Notes: generated from the sequence alone by a model not told the origin. 55,729 bases of DNA from Chromatiales bacterium (ex Bugula neritina AB1) (GCA_001730015.1 MDLA01000075.1:1-55729); one strand, 5' to 3'; shown: positions 44,874-53,840, counted from the stretch's first letter. Numbers and translations are program-made.

Positions 44874-45716
44874 ATGTCTGACTCCGGCCACGACAACTAC
44901 CCGAGTGCCGATATGACCGATCTGGTGCACTTGCTGAAATCCGGTGGCGATGAATTCGCCGTTGCAACAGTCGTACGCACCATATCAGTGACCGCAGCAA
45001 AGCCCGGCGCCAAGGCCATTATCAATGCCAGCGGAGAAATACTGGAAGGCTGGATCGGTGGCGGTTGCGCGCGACACGCGGTAATTACTGCAGCAAAAAA
45101 ATCTATTGCCGATGGTGAGCCGCGTTTCGTTTCTATACAGCCCGAAGAAATACTCAAAGAGCGAGGCCTGCACGCCGGCGAAGAACGCGATGGTGTGACG
45201 ATTGCCAGCAACCTGTGCCCGAGCAAGGGATCAATGGAGATTTTTGTCGAGCCCGTGCTATCAAGCCCTGACTTACTCGTACTGGGTGCAAGCCCGGTTG
45301 CCGCCATGCTCGTGAGGCTCGGTGGTTCATTCGGCTTCAATGTCTCTGTGATCGATACTAATCTACCCGACTACCCGGCGGAACTAGTTAAGAACCACTA
45401 CACACAGGCGAGCGAAATCCCGAAGGATCACCCCCATCGTTATACGGTAGTCGCCACTCAGGGCAGCGGCGATGTTGACGCCTTACTCGCCGTGCTGGCA
45501 CTGCAATCACGATATATAGGCTTTGTCGGCAGCCGCCGGAAGTTGTTATTTTTAAAGGAAAAACTCAAAACACAAGGTCTGTCGGATAATTCACTGCAGC
45601 ATATAAAAGGGCCGGCCGGCCTTGATATCGGTGGCGTAACCCCACAGGAGATCGCTTTATCTATTCTGGCAGAGATTATTCAACTCCGCCGACGCAAGCT
45701 GCCCACCTCTGCGTGA
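44874..45716 (+). CDS. coxF: XdhC/CoxF family maturation protein
   Basis: A 280-residue protein of the XdhC/CoxI/CoxF family, which bind molybdenum cofactor and help sulfuration and insertion into xanthine-dehydrogenase-family enzymes. The N-terminal domain has G-G-D-E-F-A-V-A-T-V-V-R-T and the I-G-G-G-C-A-R-H cysteine block; the C-terminal domain is a Rossmann-like XdhC_C fold (L-L-V-L-G-A-S-P-V-A, G-F-V-G-S-R-R-K, D-I-G-G-V-T-P-Q-E-I-A-L-S-I). Position between coxE and coxG is that of coxF. Start ATG 44874 is preferred over GTG 44853; neither has a strong ribosome-binding site. The gap from coxE is 73 bp. Confidence 0.88.
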   Translation: MSDSGHDNYPSADMTDLVHLLKSGGDEFAVATVVRTISVTAAKPGAKAIINASGEILEGWIGGGCARHAVITAAKKSIADGEPRFVSIQPEEILKERGLHAGEERDGVTIASNLCPSKGSMEIFVEPVLSSPDLLVLGASPVAAMLVRLGGSFGFNVSVIDTNLPDYPAELVKNHYTQASEIPKDHPHRYTVVATQGSGDVDALLAVLALQSRYIGFVGSRRKLLFLKEKLKTQGLSDNSLQHIKGPAGLDIGGVTPQEIALSILAEIIQLRRRKLPTSA

Positions 45717-45842
45717 CCCCGACTCAATATCTCACATACTCGCCACTACTCGCATTCCCGGACAGCCACCTGAGTTACAATCACCAACTTACAATTCCAA
45801 CGTTACAATACAGATTTCACCGACCCGGAAGAATAACCGACA

Positions 45843-46292
45843 ATGATTTTACAAGACGAAGTACTGGTACCTCTCGACCGCAACACCGTATTCCAGGCCC
45901 TTAATGATCCGGAAATTCTAAAAGCCAGTATTCCCGGCTGTGAAGAACTGATTAAACACAGCGACACAGAAATGGAAGCCACGGTAGTGGTGAAGTTCGG
46001 CCCGGTAAAAGCAAGCTTCAGCAGCAACGTGGAGATAGACCCGAGCGCCGGCCCGGAGCAATTTGATCTCACCGGCAGCGGTGATGCCGGTGTGGCAGGA
46101 TTTGCCAAAGGTGGTGCCAGAGTTGTTCTAACCGAACAGGATAGCAGCACCCTGCTGAACTACGAAGTCAATATCGATATCGGTGGAAAACTGGCACAAA
46201 TTGGTAGTCGTCTGGTAGAAGGCACCTCCAAGCGCCTGGCAAAGAAATTTTTCACTAACTTTGAAGAAGCACTTCTGGCCAAGTATTCCTGA
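45843..46292 (+). CDS. coxG: CoxG (SRPBCC) family protein
   Basis: A 149-residue SRPBCC/START-fold protein. The opening (E-V-L-V-P-L-D-R-N-T-V-F-Q-A-L-N-D-P-E-I), S-I-P-G-C-E, and V-K-F-G-P-V-K-A-S-F match CoxG. CoxG has been shown to help recruit CO dehydrogenase to the membrane and deliver quinone. The C-terminal end (about 120-149) is short here and lacks the long proline-rich extension with terminal membrane helix of some CoxG proteins. It follows coxF after 126 bp and precedes a flavin-reductase-like gene. Confidence 0.9.
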   Translation: MILQDEVLVPLDRNTVFQALNDPEILKASIPGCEELIKHSDTEMEATVVVKFGPVKASFSSNVEIDPSAGPEQFDLTGSGDAGVAGFAKGGARVVLTEQDSSTLLNYEVNIDIGGKLAQIGSRLVEGTSKRLAKKFFTNFEEALLAKYS

Positions 46293-46369
46293 CTGCTGGC
46301 TTATAGATACCGCCAACACACAGGTATTTGCTCTACACGTATTTTTATAGACACACACTACGGATCGCT

Positions 46370-46978
46370 ATGCATATCGATATGTCCACCCTGGCACCTA
46401 TTCAGGCCTACGCACTGATGACGCAGACGGTTATACCCAGACCAGTCGCCTGGGTTCTAACCGAGAACGACGACAAAAGCCACAATCTAGCGCCATTCTC
46501 CTATTTCAACGGTCTCGCCAGTGATCCACCGATGATCATGATCTCGATTGGTCTGGCCCCCGACGGCTCAATTAAAGATACGCGGGTAAATATAGAAGAG
46601 CGCAAGCATTTTATAGTTCACATTGCGCACCGGGAAATGGCTGAAGCGATGACTAAATCTTCCGCCACCATGCCACGCAATGAATCCGAGATAACCATGC
46701 TTGATCTGGAACTCGCTGAAATGCCTGGCAGCAGCCTGCCACGCCTTAAAGACTGCAGAATCGCCTACGCCTGTGAATACGATTCCATGCACATGATCAA
46801 AGATCAATCCATCGTGTTCGCTCACCTGAAACATCTCTATGTCGATGACGCAATAACCGGCAAAGATGCCAAGGGACGCATGTGCATCAATGCGATAGAT
46901 GCAGATCCCCTCGGGCGACTCGGCGGTGGTGAATATTTTGGCGCCGGAGAACTGATCTATGTAGAGCGGCCCGCCTGA
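46370..46978 (+). CDS. Flavin-reductase-like FMN-binding protein
   Basis: A 202-residue protein of the flavin reductase/FMN-binding split-barrel family (T-Q-T-V-I-P-R-P-V-A-W-V, L-A-P-F-S-Y-F-N-G-L-A-S-D-P-P-M-I-M-I-S, N-I-E-E-R-K-H-F-I-V-H-I). The C-terminal G-R-L-G-G-G-E-Y-F-G-A-G is typical of the subgroup related to NADH:FMN oxidoreductases. Start ATG 46370 is likely; ATG 46382 is possible. It is on the cox strand 77 bp after coxG and could be the last operon gene. This gene is not part of the classical cox set, so a link to CO dehydrogenase is inference from position. Confidence 0.8.
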   Translation: MHIDMSTLAPIQAYALMTQTVIPRPVAWVLTENDDKSHNLAPFSYFNGLASDPPMIMISIGLAPDGSIKDTRVNIEERKHFIVHIAHREMAEAMTKSSATMPRNESEITMLDLELAEMPGSSLPRLKDCRIAYACEYDSMHMIKDQSIVFAHLKHLYVDDAITGKDAKGRMCINAIDADPLGRLGGGEYFGAGELIYVERPA

Positions 46979-47652
46979 TCAATAACGGGTCAACCCGGGT
47001 TTAGAAACGTTGTAGCGAGGCGAACCTCAAACCGACAAGCCTGTATCGGCAAAGTGGGGTTCCCGGAAGTAGATTTGTGAAGATCCCAAAACAGGTTCAA
47101 GAGATTGTCAAATAGCAAATTCCCGAAAGGGCGTGGATTAAGGTTCGCGTTGCTTCGATAAAACTCTCCCGAACACAACAGGTTATTCAAATTCCACTTT
47201 CCACCTCCTGAATCACACCTGGTAACCGTCCCTTCAGTGTCGTGTTATAAGCTCCGCAGTCGCAGTGCAGCCAAAGATAAAGTGTTATTGTGGTAATAAT
47301 ACCGGCTTATGCACGAATATCAAATCAAAACAATAACTTAAAAATATATATTCCCGAACCGATTTGTGAGCCAGCAAATTAATAATATATAATGATATAC
47401 AAAATAAGAACCCAATTCCCAGACAGGATTCTAGGTGGCTGTCCGAGAACTGGAATTTTACAAAACGACATACCATATGTAGCGATTGTGATCTTACTTA
47501 TCTCTATATCTGGTATGTATAATTCCATTTTTCTAGTTCTCGGACAGGCTCCTAGGTGGCTGTCCGAGAATTGTGGTCGTAGCATGGATATGAGGTTTTG
47601 ATTCAGAAAGTGCGATAAATTTAGGCGAACAATTAATCACACTTATCTGATG
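46979..47652. repeat. AT-rich intergenic repeat island
   Basis: There is no supported gene in this stretch. GCGAACCTCAA (47020-47030) and TTAAGGTTCGC (47138-47148) form an imperfect inverted pair about 110 bp apart. From 47230 the DNA becomes strongly AT-rich. Two REP-like stem-loops follow (separate entry), then 47566-47606, a segment repeated at the right edge of the window (55667-55706). Short open frames here follow repeat structure and have no gene signals. This looks like the remains of one or more small mobile elements. Confidence 0.6.
47416..47570. repeat. Pair of REP-like stem-loops around an inverted repeat
   Basis: Stem-loop 1 (47416-47449) and stem-loop 2 (47537-47570) share the loop core CTAGGTGG and the 3' arm CTGTCCGAGAA; in the second, TTCTCGGACAG makes a perfect 11-bp stem, in the first it has two mismatches. 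Between them TGGAATT...ATACC (47451-47474) and GGTAT...AATTCCA (47512-47527) form a second inverted pair. The layout resembles a REP doublet or a miniature element. Confidence 0.8.
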
Positions 47653-47802
47653 TTATCTCAAAGGCCAGCCAGAATATCCCGTCCACAGCAGATCGTTCAT
47701 TTTTGGACTGGCTTTCTCCTGCATCTCCTTTAACAACGGCACTGCCATTGCTGCCAACCGCAATTTATTGAGATAAAAAATATAGTAGACAATAGTAACC
47801 AC
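47653..47802 (-). CDS. Possible small membrane protein or gene remnant
   Basis: A 49-codon frame from GTG 47802: an N-terminal hydrophobic segment (V-T-I-V-Y-Y-I-F-Y-L) then a basic/amphipathic stretch (KLRLAAMAVPLLKEMQEKAS) and W-T-G-Y-S-G-W-P-L-R at the end. Composition is protein-like, unlike neighbouring spurious frames, but there is no ribosome-binding site and an in-frame stop lies four codons upstream of the GTG. It may be the C-terminus of a lost gene. Confidence 0.3.
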   Translation of the reverse strand: MVTIVYYIFYLNKLRLAAMAVPLLKEMQEKASPKMNDLLWTGYSGWPLR

Positions 47803-47949
47803 CAGTTCTACCAGTCAACAAAATGGCTTGACACGATTTCATTTATCGATAAAACTAAATCTATGTCGAACATCATCCTCAATACACAGCGTCGCCGCAG
47901 CACCAAAATTCCGGTGGTGCTGTCGCCCGTTACCTGACAATCGACAACA

Positions 47950-47970
47950 GCCGCCCTCCCACAAGGCGGC
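47950..47970 (+). terminator. GC-rich hairpin upstream of aminotransferase gene
   Basis: GCCGCC-N9-GGCGGC followed by TTAAAAT, 50 bp before the aminotransferase ATG. It could end incoming transcription from the repeat island or act as a leader structure. A second, weaker dyad (CAGCACC/GGTGCTG) lies just upstream near 47900-47925. Confidence 0.45.
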
Positions 47971-48020
47971 TTAAAATCTAAATGGTCGTCTTTCCAAGTC
48001 TTTCTAAAAGGAACCGACCA

Positions 48021-49214
48021 ATGACCAATACCTCCTCGACCTCCAATGCCCTTATGGCAATTACCGCTCGGCCACCAATCACCATGGTACGCGGCCAGGG
48101 CTCATGGCTATGGGACGAAAACGGAAAGCGCTACCTCGATTTTATCCAGGGCTGGGCAGTCAATTCATTAGGGCATTGCCCGCTGCAAATAAGCAACGCC
48201 CTGTGCACACAAAGTAAAACACTAATTACCCCCAGCCCTGCGTTGCATAATGCACCGCAGCTTGGCCTCGCGAGTAAGCTTGCCAACTCAAGCGGCTTGC
48301 AGCAGGTGCATTTCTCCAACTCCGGATCAGAGGCCAATGAAGTTGCTATAAAACTTGCAAGAAAATGGGGGCAGCTGAACAAGCACGGCGCATACGAAAT
48401 TATAACCACCTTCAATGCGTTTCACGGCCGCACAATAGCGGCCATGTGCGCCAGCGGCAAACCCGGATGGGATGAACTATTTCCGCCAATACTACCCGGT
48501 TTCAGTAAAGTACCGTTTGCTGATACTGATGCCATGCGCTCGGCGATTACCAGTAACACAGTCGCGTTAATGATCGAACCGATACAAGGAGAGGCAGGCG
48601 TTATAGTACCTGACGACAACTACCTCTATTCTCTGCGCCAGCTCGCCGACGAACACAATCTGCTATTAATACTTGACGAGGTACAAACAGGAGTCGGCCG
48701 TACGGGCACCTTCTACGCTTTCGAACACTGTGGAATCACCCCTGATATCCTCACCCTCGGAAAAGGCCTGGGCGGTGGCGTTCCGCTCTCTGCAACACTG
48801 GCCGCCGAGCGTGCATGCTGCTTTGAATACGGAAACCAGGGCGGCACGTACAACGGCAATCCACTCATGACTGCCGCGGGTCTTGCTGTAGTTGAGACAG
48901 TGTCGTCTGCCGGGTTTCTTGCATCAGTAACAGACTGCGGTCGACACCTGAAAGACAAGCTCCTTACTATTGCGACAAAGCACGGCCTGCTCAATGTGCG
49001 CGGACGCGGACTGCTGCAGGGCTTTGATCTACCCGCACCTTGTGCGACCGATGTACAGACACTTGCGTTTGAACTGGGTTTAATAATCAATGCGCCGAGG
49101 CCAGCCTCAATTCGCCTAATGCCCGCGCTGAACGCTTCAAAAGCGGAAATAGACGATGCAATAATGCTCCTGGACACAGTAATAGAGCAAACACTAAGAG
49201 ACAATACTCACTGA
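48021..49214 (+). CDS. Class III aminotransferase, ArgD-like
   Basis: A 397-residue PLP-dependent aminotransferase of the acetylornithine/4-aminobutyrate subgroup. Markers: S-N-S-G-S-E-A-N-E (PLP phosphate), F-N-A-F-H-G-R-T, L-I-L-D-E-V-Q-T-G (Asp219) and the Schiff-base Lys248 in L-G-K-G-L-G-G-G. It resembles acetylornithine aminotransferase in length and sequence, but no arginine gene adjoins it, so another omega-amino donor is possible. AAGGA nine bases before ATG 48021 decides the start over an upstream ATG at 47982. Confidence 0.85.
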   Translation: MTNTSSTSNALMAITARPPITMVRGQGSWLWDENGKRYLDFIQGWAVNSLGHCPLQISNALCTQSKTLITPSPALHNAPQLGLASKLANSSGLQQVHFSNSGSEANEVAIKLARKWGQLNKHGAYEIITTFNAFHGRTIAAMCASGKPGWDELFPPILPGFSKVPFADTDAMRSAITSNTVALMIEPIQGEAGVIVPDDNYLYSLRQLADEHNLLLILDEVQTGVGRTGTFYAFEHCGITPDILTLGKGLGGGVPLSATLAAERACCFEYGNQGGTYNGNPLMTAAGLAVVETVSSAGFLASVTDCGRHLKDKLLTIATKHGLLNVRGRGLLQGFDLPAPCATDVQTLAFELGLIINAPRPASIRLMPALNASKAEIDDAIMLLDTVIEQTLRDNTH

Positions 49215-49337
49215 GTTATCGTAGATTTATAATAACCGGTGGATGTACACAGCCACCGCCGGAACTCGGCAAATTGCCAGTGGTCCAAATTTCCATCACC
49301 ATACGAACACATCACTACCGGGTTCAAGGAGCATCCA

Positions 49338-50387
49338 ATGCGTCAATTTATTGCTTTACTATTATTTCTTACGCTCAGCAGTACGGCGCACTCCAGACAA
49401 CCAGCTGATTTCGCTGAGCTCTATGAAGCTCATTCGGATTCGGTCGTTACGGTAAACACCGTTAGCGTTACTATACAAGGCCAGTCTCGTCGCACCCAGA
49501 AAGGCCTGGGCTCAGGGGTTCTGATCAAATCTGATCAAATAATGACGGCGGCACACGTAGTCGACGGCGCGCAGGTTATCGAGGTGCAGTTCAACGATGG
49601 CGAGCTCATCAAAGCAAGCGTTGTCTCTTCACTGAAGGACAGCGATGTCGCTCTGCTGCAGCTGGAACGCCCGCACCCGTCTCCGAGGATTGCCACTCTT
49701 GCCGATTCCGAACAGACACGCATTGGCAGCCAGGTTTTTATTATTGGCTCGCCGTTCGGAATATCGCAGACGTTGAGTGTCGGCCATTTATCCGGTCGAA
49801 TGAATCGAGGGCTGATGGCTGGCGGCGCACCGATAGAATTCCTGCAAACCGACACCGCTATAAACACGGGCAACTCCGGCGGGCCGATGTTCAATACCCG
49901 GGGCGAAGTGATCGGCATCGTGAGCTTTATTCTGAGCAAAAGCGGAGGCTTTGACGGTATCGGCTTTGCAACCGCAATCAATTCTGCCAAAGAAGCGCTG
50001 CTCACCAGCTCTGGTGTGCTTGCTGGCTTTGAAGGCATCATGCTCACCGACGATCTCGCACGTATTTTGAATTTCCCGAAAGCAGGTCTGCTGGTGCAAC
50101 GCGTGAACGCCGATTCCGTTGTTGGCAAAGCCGGGTTAATGCCTGGTATTGTTCCAGCAGAAATCGCCGGCAGTCCCTTTCTGCTGGGTGGAGACCTGAT
50201 TCTTGAGATCAATGGGCTGGTGTGCGCCACACCCCACGATTTTGAACTGGTCAGGTCCTCTACTCTCGAGCTGCACTCCGATGAATCCTACGGCATCAAG
50301 GTATTCCGGCAAGGTGAAACGATAGAACTACTTGCCGGTATGCCACTGACAGGCATTAACGCCTTCGGAGTCACCCTAACCAAATAA
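49338..50387 (+). CDS. Periplasmic trypsin-like serine protease with PDZ-like domain (DegP/HtrA-like)
   Basis: A 349-residue exported protease. Signal peptide about 1-19; catalytic triad His73 (T-A-A-H-V-V), Asp103 (S-D-V-A-L-L), Ser180 (G-N-S-G-G-P). The C-terminal 110 residues form one PDZ-like domain (G-L-L-V-Q-R-V, G-D-L-I-L-E-I-N-G), giving a DegS-like single-PDZ layout, though with a cleavable-looking signal. Such proteases degrade misfolded envelope proteins or cut regulators. AAGGAG precedes ATG 49338; a frame opening at GTG 49239 lacks a site. A bidirectional terminator follows. Confidence 0.88.
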   Translation: MRQFIALLLFLTLSSTAHSRQPADFAELYEAHSDSVVTVNTVSVTIQGQSRRTQKGLGSGVLIKSDQIMTAAHVVDGAQVIEVQFNDGELIKASVVSSLKDSDVALLQLERPHPSPRIATLADSEQTRIGSQVFIIGSPFGISQTLSVGHLSGRMNRGLMAGGAPIEFLQTDTAINTGNSGGPMFNTRGEVIGIVSFILSKSGGFDGIGFATAINSAKEALLTSSGVLAGFEGIMLTDDLARILNFPKAGLLVQRVNADSVVGKAGLMPGIVPAEIAGSPFLLGGDLILEINGLVCATPHDFELVRSSTLELHSDESYGIKVFRQGETIELLAGMPLTGINAFGVTLTK

Positions 50388-50448
50388 CGCTCTACTCCAA
50401 AGACACGTTACAATCGAGCTGTACGGGTGGAGTCAAATTCGTTTATCA

Positions 50449-50477
50449 AGCCCCTGGACTTTCAAATCCCGGGGGCT
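50449..50477. terminator. Bidirectional terminator-like hairpin
   Basis: AGCCCCTGG (50449-50457) pairs with CCGGGGGCT (50469-50477) with one G-T pair, eleven-base loop, between the converging protease and small membrane protein genes. The minus-strand transcript runs into TTGATAAACG after it. Confidence 0.6.
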
Positions 50478-50767
50478 CAGATCGCAGTGCTGCGAAACCG
50501 GCGTCCGCGCAGATAGCGGTACCCACCCACCAGGCTTACGGTTATCCAGACGACCTGAATTATCGCCGAAGCAAGATTGAAATCGTTGCAGAGACTGATT
50601 AAAACCAGCGTTGCCGCACAGCCATTTGCAATACAGTATTGTAGTGAATTGCCATCAATTCGCCCTAACTGCAGCGCGCCGTAGCTACAGACATAACAAA
50701 GCACACCAAGTAACCCGATCATATCGTAAAGAAACTGCTCATGGCTCAACAGACCGGTAAATTCCAT
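50477..50767 (-). CDS. Small membrane protein, CBU_0592-like
   Basis: A 96-residue protein with three hydrophobic segments (about 13-32, 41-60 and 63-82). The phrases D-M-I-G-L-L-G-V-L-C-Y-V-C-S-Y-G-A-L-Q and N-S-L-Q-Y-C-I-A-N-G resemble the CBU_0592 family of short uncharacterised membrane proteins. Start ATG 50767 is preferred to GTG 50809. No linked gene suggests a role. Confidence 0.65.
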   Translation of the reverse strand: MEFTGLLSHEQFLYDMIGLLGVLCYVCSYGALQLGRIDGNSLQYCIANGCAATLVLISLCNDFNLASAIIQVVWITVSLVGGYRYLRGRRFRSTAI

Positions 50768-51125
50768 TATCTTGTCTATCCGTATTATTATTTGTGAAGC
50801 GCTAAGCACTGGTAAATCCTGACATTCGCAGCGCCTTGTTCAATATTGCAATTTTCACTTGAACCGGTTTCTGTGTATCAATGCGTTCGCGGGTGAACAA
50901 CAACCCGTTACACCGGATCAAAGCAAGCAACTGCAAGTACGGAACAAATTATAGAAACCCGCTCCGCTCGCGTCTTCCCACTAAAGTAGGAGCCATTAGT
51001 GGTAAAATTACCCTCCTCCGCGTAGCGTATCCATCCAGTCATCAATGGCTGTACAAGGCACACATTGCATACTCTGGACCTCGCGCATGGCTAGTATTAA
51101 CACCAAACCAAATGTCACTACATCA
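50768..51125. other. Intergenic region upstream of nagA
   Basis: About 360 bp between divergent genes. Short plus-strand open frames here have no ribosome-binding sites or family features. No strong hairpin or recognisable riboswitch. nagA could start earlier (ATG 51087 or 51045) and take up part of this stretch. Confidence 0.4.
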
Positions 51126-52289
51126 ATGACTATGACTCAGAGCTTTACCGGCAGCGATATCTTCGACGGCCAGATTCTCCATCAACGGTCAGCGCTGATT
51201 GTGCGTGACGAACAGATTGTCGCAATTGTCGATGAACAAGACACACCAGACAGCGCGCAGTCAATTGAACTGAGCGGCGGCATACTGGTACCGGGTTTTG
51301 TCGACCTGCAAGTGAATGGCGGCGGCGGCATCCTACTCAATGAGGAACCCACAGTAGAAGGCATCAAACGCATTTGCAGCGCACACTTACCCTTCGGCAC
51401 CACTGCACTGCTGCCAACCCTCATTACCGACACCCCACAGGTGACTGATGCCGCGATAAATGCAGGAATTGCCGCGCACCGAGCGAAAGTACCTGGCTTC
51501 ATCGGTCTGCATCTGGAAGGCCCTCACCTGGACGTAACCAGAAAAGGTGCACATGACTCCGCGCTGATCAGGCCAATGGCAACAGACGACCTGCAGCGGC
51601 TAATAGCAGCTAAAAACGCCTTGCCAACCCTGCTGGTCACTGTGGCTCCTGAATCAATCACCAACGAGCAAATTTCTACACTAGCGAGCGCCGGAGTGAT
51701 TGTCAGCCTCGGGCACACAAACACCAGCAACAGCAACGCAACAGCCGCCTTTGAAACAGGAGCAAGCTGCGTTACCCACCTGTTCAACGCCATGAGCCCG
51801 CTCAATCATCGGGAGCCGGGGCTGGTCGGCGCTACACTCGCCAGCGACACCACATACGCTGGCCTGATTGCAGATGGCTTTCATGTCGATAAAACGGCTA
51901 TTGCAATTGCACTGGCTGCCAAGCAAGGCAGCGGCAAAATTTTTCTGGTGACCGATGCCATGTCTACCATTGGCACTGATCTTAAATCGTTCGAGCTCAA
52001 TGGTCGAAAGATCACACGAAGCGACGGCAGGCTTACCCTCGCCGACGGCACACTTGCCGGTGCCGATCTCGACATGATTTCAGCAATCCGCTTCCTCGTC
52101 GACAGCGTTGGAGTCGAAGCGCTTGAAGCATTTCGCATGGCCTCTGCTTATCCGTCACAGTGCATCAGGGCCAGCAACACGTTGGGGTATTTACATAAAG
52201 GGGCCTCTGCCGATCTGGTGCATGTAAGCGATGCTCTAGAAATTCAGCGAGTATGGCAACAGGGCAGGCAGGTATTTACCCTGCACTAG
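51126..52289 (+). CDS. nagA: N-acetylglucosamine-6-phosphate deacetylase
   Basis: A 387-residue enzyme that removes acetate from GlcNAc-6-phosphate, the first step in cytoplasmic amino-sugar use and peptidoglycan recycling. Motifs in order: G-F-V-D-L-Q-V-N-G (early, with Q-V-N typical of NagA), H-L-E-G-P-H-L (metal Glu), S-L-G-H-T-N and T-H-L-F-N-A-M (metal histidines), and V-T-D-A-M (catalytic Asp). Length with start 51126 matches the 380-residue family; ATG 51132 is equally possible. No nagB, kinase or PTS gene is adjacent in view; an MFS gene follows after a repeat-like stretch. Confidence 0.92.
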   Translation: MTMTQSFTGSDIFDGQILHQRSALIVRDEQIVAIVDEQDTPDSAQSIELSGGILVPGFVDLQVNGGGGILLNEEPTVEGIKRICSAHLPFGTTALLPTLITDTPQVTDAAINAGIAAHRAKVPGFIGLHLEGPHLDVTRKGAHDSALIRPMATDDLQRLIAAKNALPTLLVTVAPESITNEQISTLASAGVIVSLGHTNTSNSNATAAFETGASCVTHLFNAMSPLNHREPGLVGATLASDTTYAGLIADGFHVDKTAIAIALAAKQGSGKIFLVTDAMSTIGTDLKSFELNGRKITRSDGRLTLADGTLAGADLDMISAIRFLVDSVGVEALEAFRMASAYPSQCIRASNTLGYLHKGASADLVHVSDALEIQRVWQQGRQVFTLH

Positions 52290-52306
52290 ACTGGAAGAAC
52301 CGGCGT

Positions 52307-52558
52307 CTAACCCGGATCGCCTTATTCACAAGGCGGCAAGAAAAAAAGGAAAATGTCTGTATACATGGGTATGAATAGGAATGGGAAAACTGTGTTTTGA
52401 AAACTGCAATGTGTCTATTCGCCATCAGACGAAAATATCGCGTCACATCTCGTATGATCAGGCCCGTCACGCAGCAGGCCACATTTCTCACTCGATAATA
52501 CAACCTCTTTAGCGCTATTTCCGCTGAGTGACGAATCCTCATGAATAATGCAGGCCAG
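52307..52558. repeat. Possible degenerate relative of the MITE-like elements
   Basis: CATGAATAATGCAGG at 52540-52554 matches the element terminus; CTAACCCGG followed by CTTATTCAC at 52307-52329 loosely resembles the opposite end. The interior does not match copies A and B, and flanking CTAA and CCAG do not agree as target duplications. It may be a decayed or solo end. It lies just upstream of an MFS gene that lacks a normal start codon. Confidence 0.35.
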
Positions 52559-52685
52559 CCCATAACGTAAAAAACTAAATGAGACCGCTACTATTAACCA
52601 AGACTCCAATTCAGTCCGGCTGAAAGCACTGCTTGCAACCTGCGGGGCGCACGCCATTCAGGACGGGCTCGTCGCTATTCAGTTC

Positions 52686-53783
52686 GTGCTGCTACCTGTG
52701 CTGGCGCAAAGCCTGGGGCTCAGCTACAGCCAGGTCGGCATTTTAAAGGCAGCGAACAACATCGCCACATCGGTGCTGGAAATTCCATCCGGGTTTCTGG
52801 CAGAAAAATTCGGCGAAAAGAAACTGCTTATATTCGGCTTACTCTGCGCTGGAATCGGCTATATCGGAGTGTCCCAGTCAGGCTACTTTGCTACAGTCTG
52901 CTTCTTCTTTCTGATAACCGGCTGCGGTGCGGCGTTTCAACACTCTTTATCGTCCGCACTCATTGTAAATAATTTTCAGGGAGGGCTCAGGCGCAAGACA
53001 CTCGGAACCTATAATGCCTTCGGCGATGTCGGCAAACTGCTCTATACAGGCTCTTTCAGCTTGCTGATGGGCATCGGACTGGCCTGGAATAGCGTGGTCC
53101 TGCCACTGGCAATTTCAGCCTGTGTTTTTGCCATTGTCGTTTGGCAGTTGCTACCCGACACTCACACTAACAGTCGCCCGACCAAAAGAGAATCTGCCGG
53201 TAAAGGCACATGGGGCATTCGTCACCCGACTCGCTTCAGTGCGCTCGGTACGATGGTGCTGCTGGATAGTATGGTGCAATCGGGCTTTTTTACGTTTATC
53301 GCATTCGTGCTCATTGAAAAAGGTGCCAGTGCCAGCCACGCGGCAGGCGGAGTGGTACTCACTCTGATCGGCGGCACTGCAGGTAAACTTGCCGGTGGTT
53401 TTCTTGCCAGCCGGCTGGGTGATCGCGCATCATTCAACCTGATCCAGGTCGTGTCAATCGTCGGCATCATCGCAATTATATTTCTGCCGCTGCAAGCCGT
53501 TTTTATTATTCTGCCTCTGGTGGGTATTTTCGTGCAGGGATCTTCCACCATTTGTTACGGCGCTGTAGCCGAGCAGGTAGAAGAAGATAAAACAGCCCGA
53601 GGCTATGCCGTTATCTATACACTCGCGGCTGGCGCTTCAGCAATCGGCCCGGCAACCCTGGGTATCATCGCCGATATCTACAGCCTTACTGCCACTGTCT
53701 GGATGCTGGCAGCGCTCACGGCACTGACCGTATTGTTCAGCGTGACGCTTTCCGGCAGGCAATATATGGCCAAACCTGTTTGA
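52686..53783 (+). CDS. MFS transporter with uncertain N-terminus
   Basis: A major facilitator of 365 residues from GTG 52686. The true protein probably begins earlier: the same frame is open back to 52566 and reads LKALLATCGAHAIQDGLVAI just before the GTG, which is the usual first helix of this type. No ATG, GTG or TTG exists in that extension. An ATG at 52579 is in another frame and stops at 52621. So there is either a rare start codon (ATT or CTG) or a one-base frameshift. The rest is intact: E-I-P-S-G-F-L-A-E-K-F-G-E-K-K in loop 2-3 and eleven or so helices. The substrate is unknown. Confidence 0.75.
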   Translation: MLLPVLAQSLGLSYSQVGILKAANNIATSVLEIPSGFLAEKFGEKKLLIFGLLCAGIGYIGVSQSGYFATVCFFFLITGCGAAFQHSLSSALIVNNFQGGLRRKTLGTYNAFGDVGKLLYTGSFSLLMGIGLAWNSVVLPLAISACVFAIVVWQLLPDTHTNSRPTKRESAGKGTWGIRHPTRFSALGTMVLLDSMVQSGFFTFIAFVLIEKGASASHAAGGVVLTLIGGTAGKLAGGFLASRLGDRASFNLIQVVSIVGIIAIIFLPLQAVFIILPLVGIFVQGSSTICYGAVAEQVEEDKTARGYAVIYTLAAGASAIGPATLGIIADIYSLTATVWMLAALTALTVLFSVTLSGRQYMAKPV

Positions 53784-53840
53784 CACTGGGCCGCAATGTG
53801 CCACCCTGAACATCAATTCCCGTCAACAGGAGCTCCGATT

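Noticed and set aside
47285..47601. Open frames on both strands in the AT-rich island
   Set aside because: They track the inverted repeats, lack start signals and have low-complexity composition; not genes.
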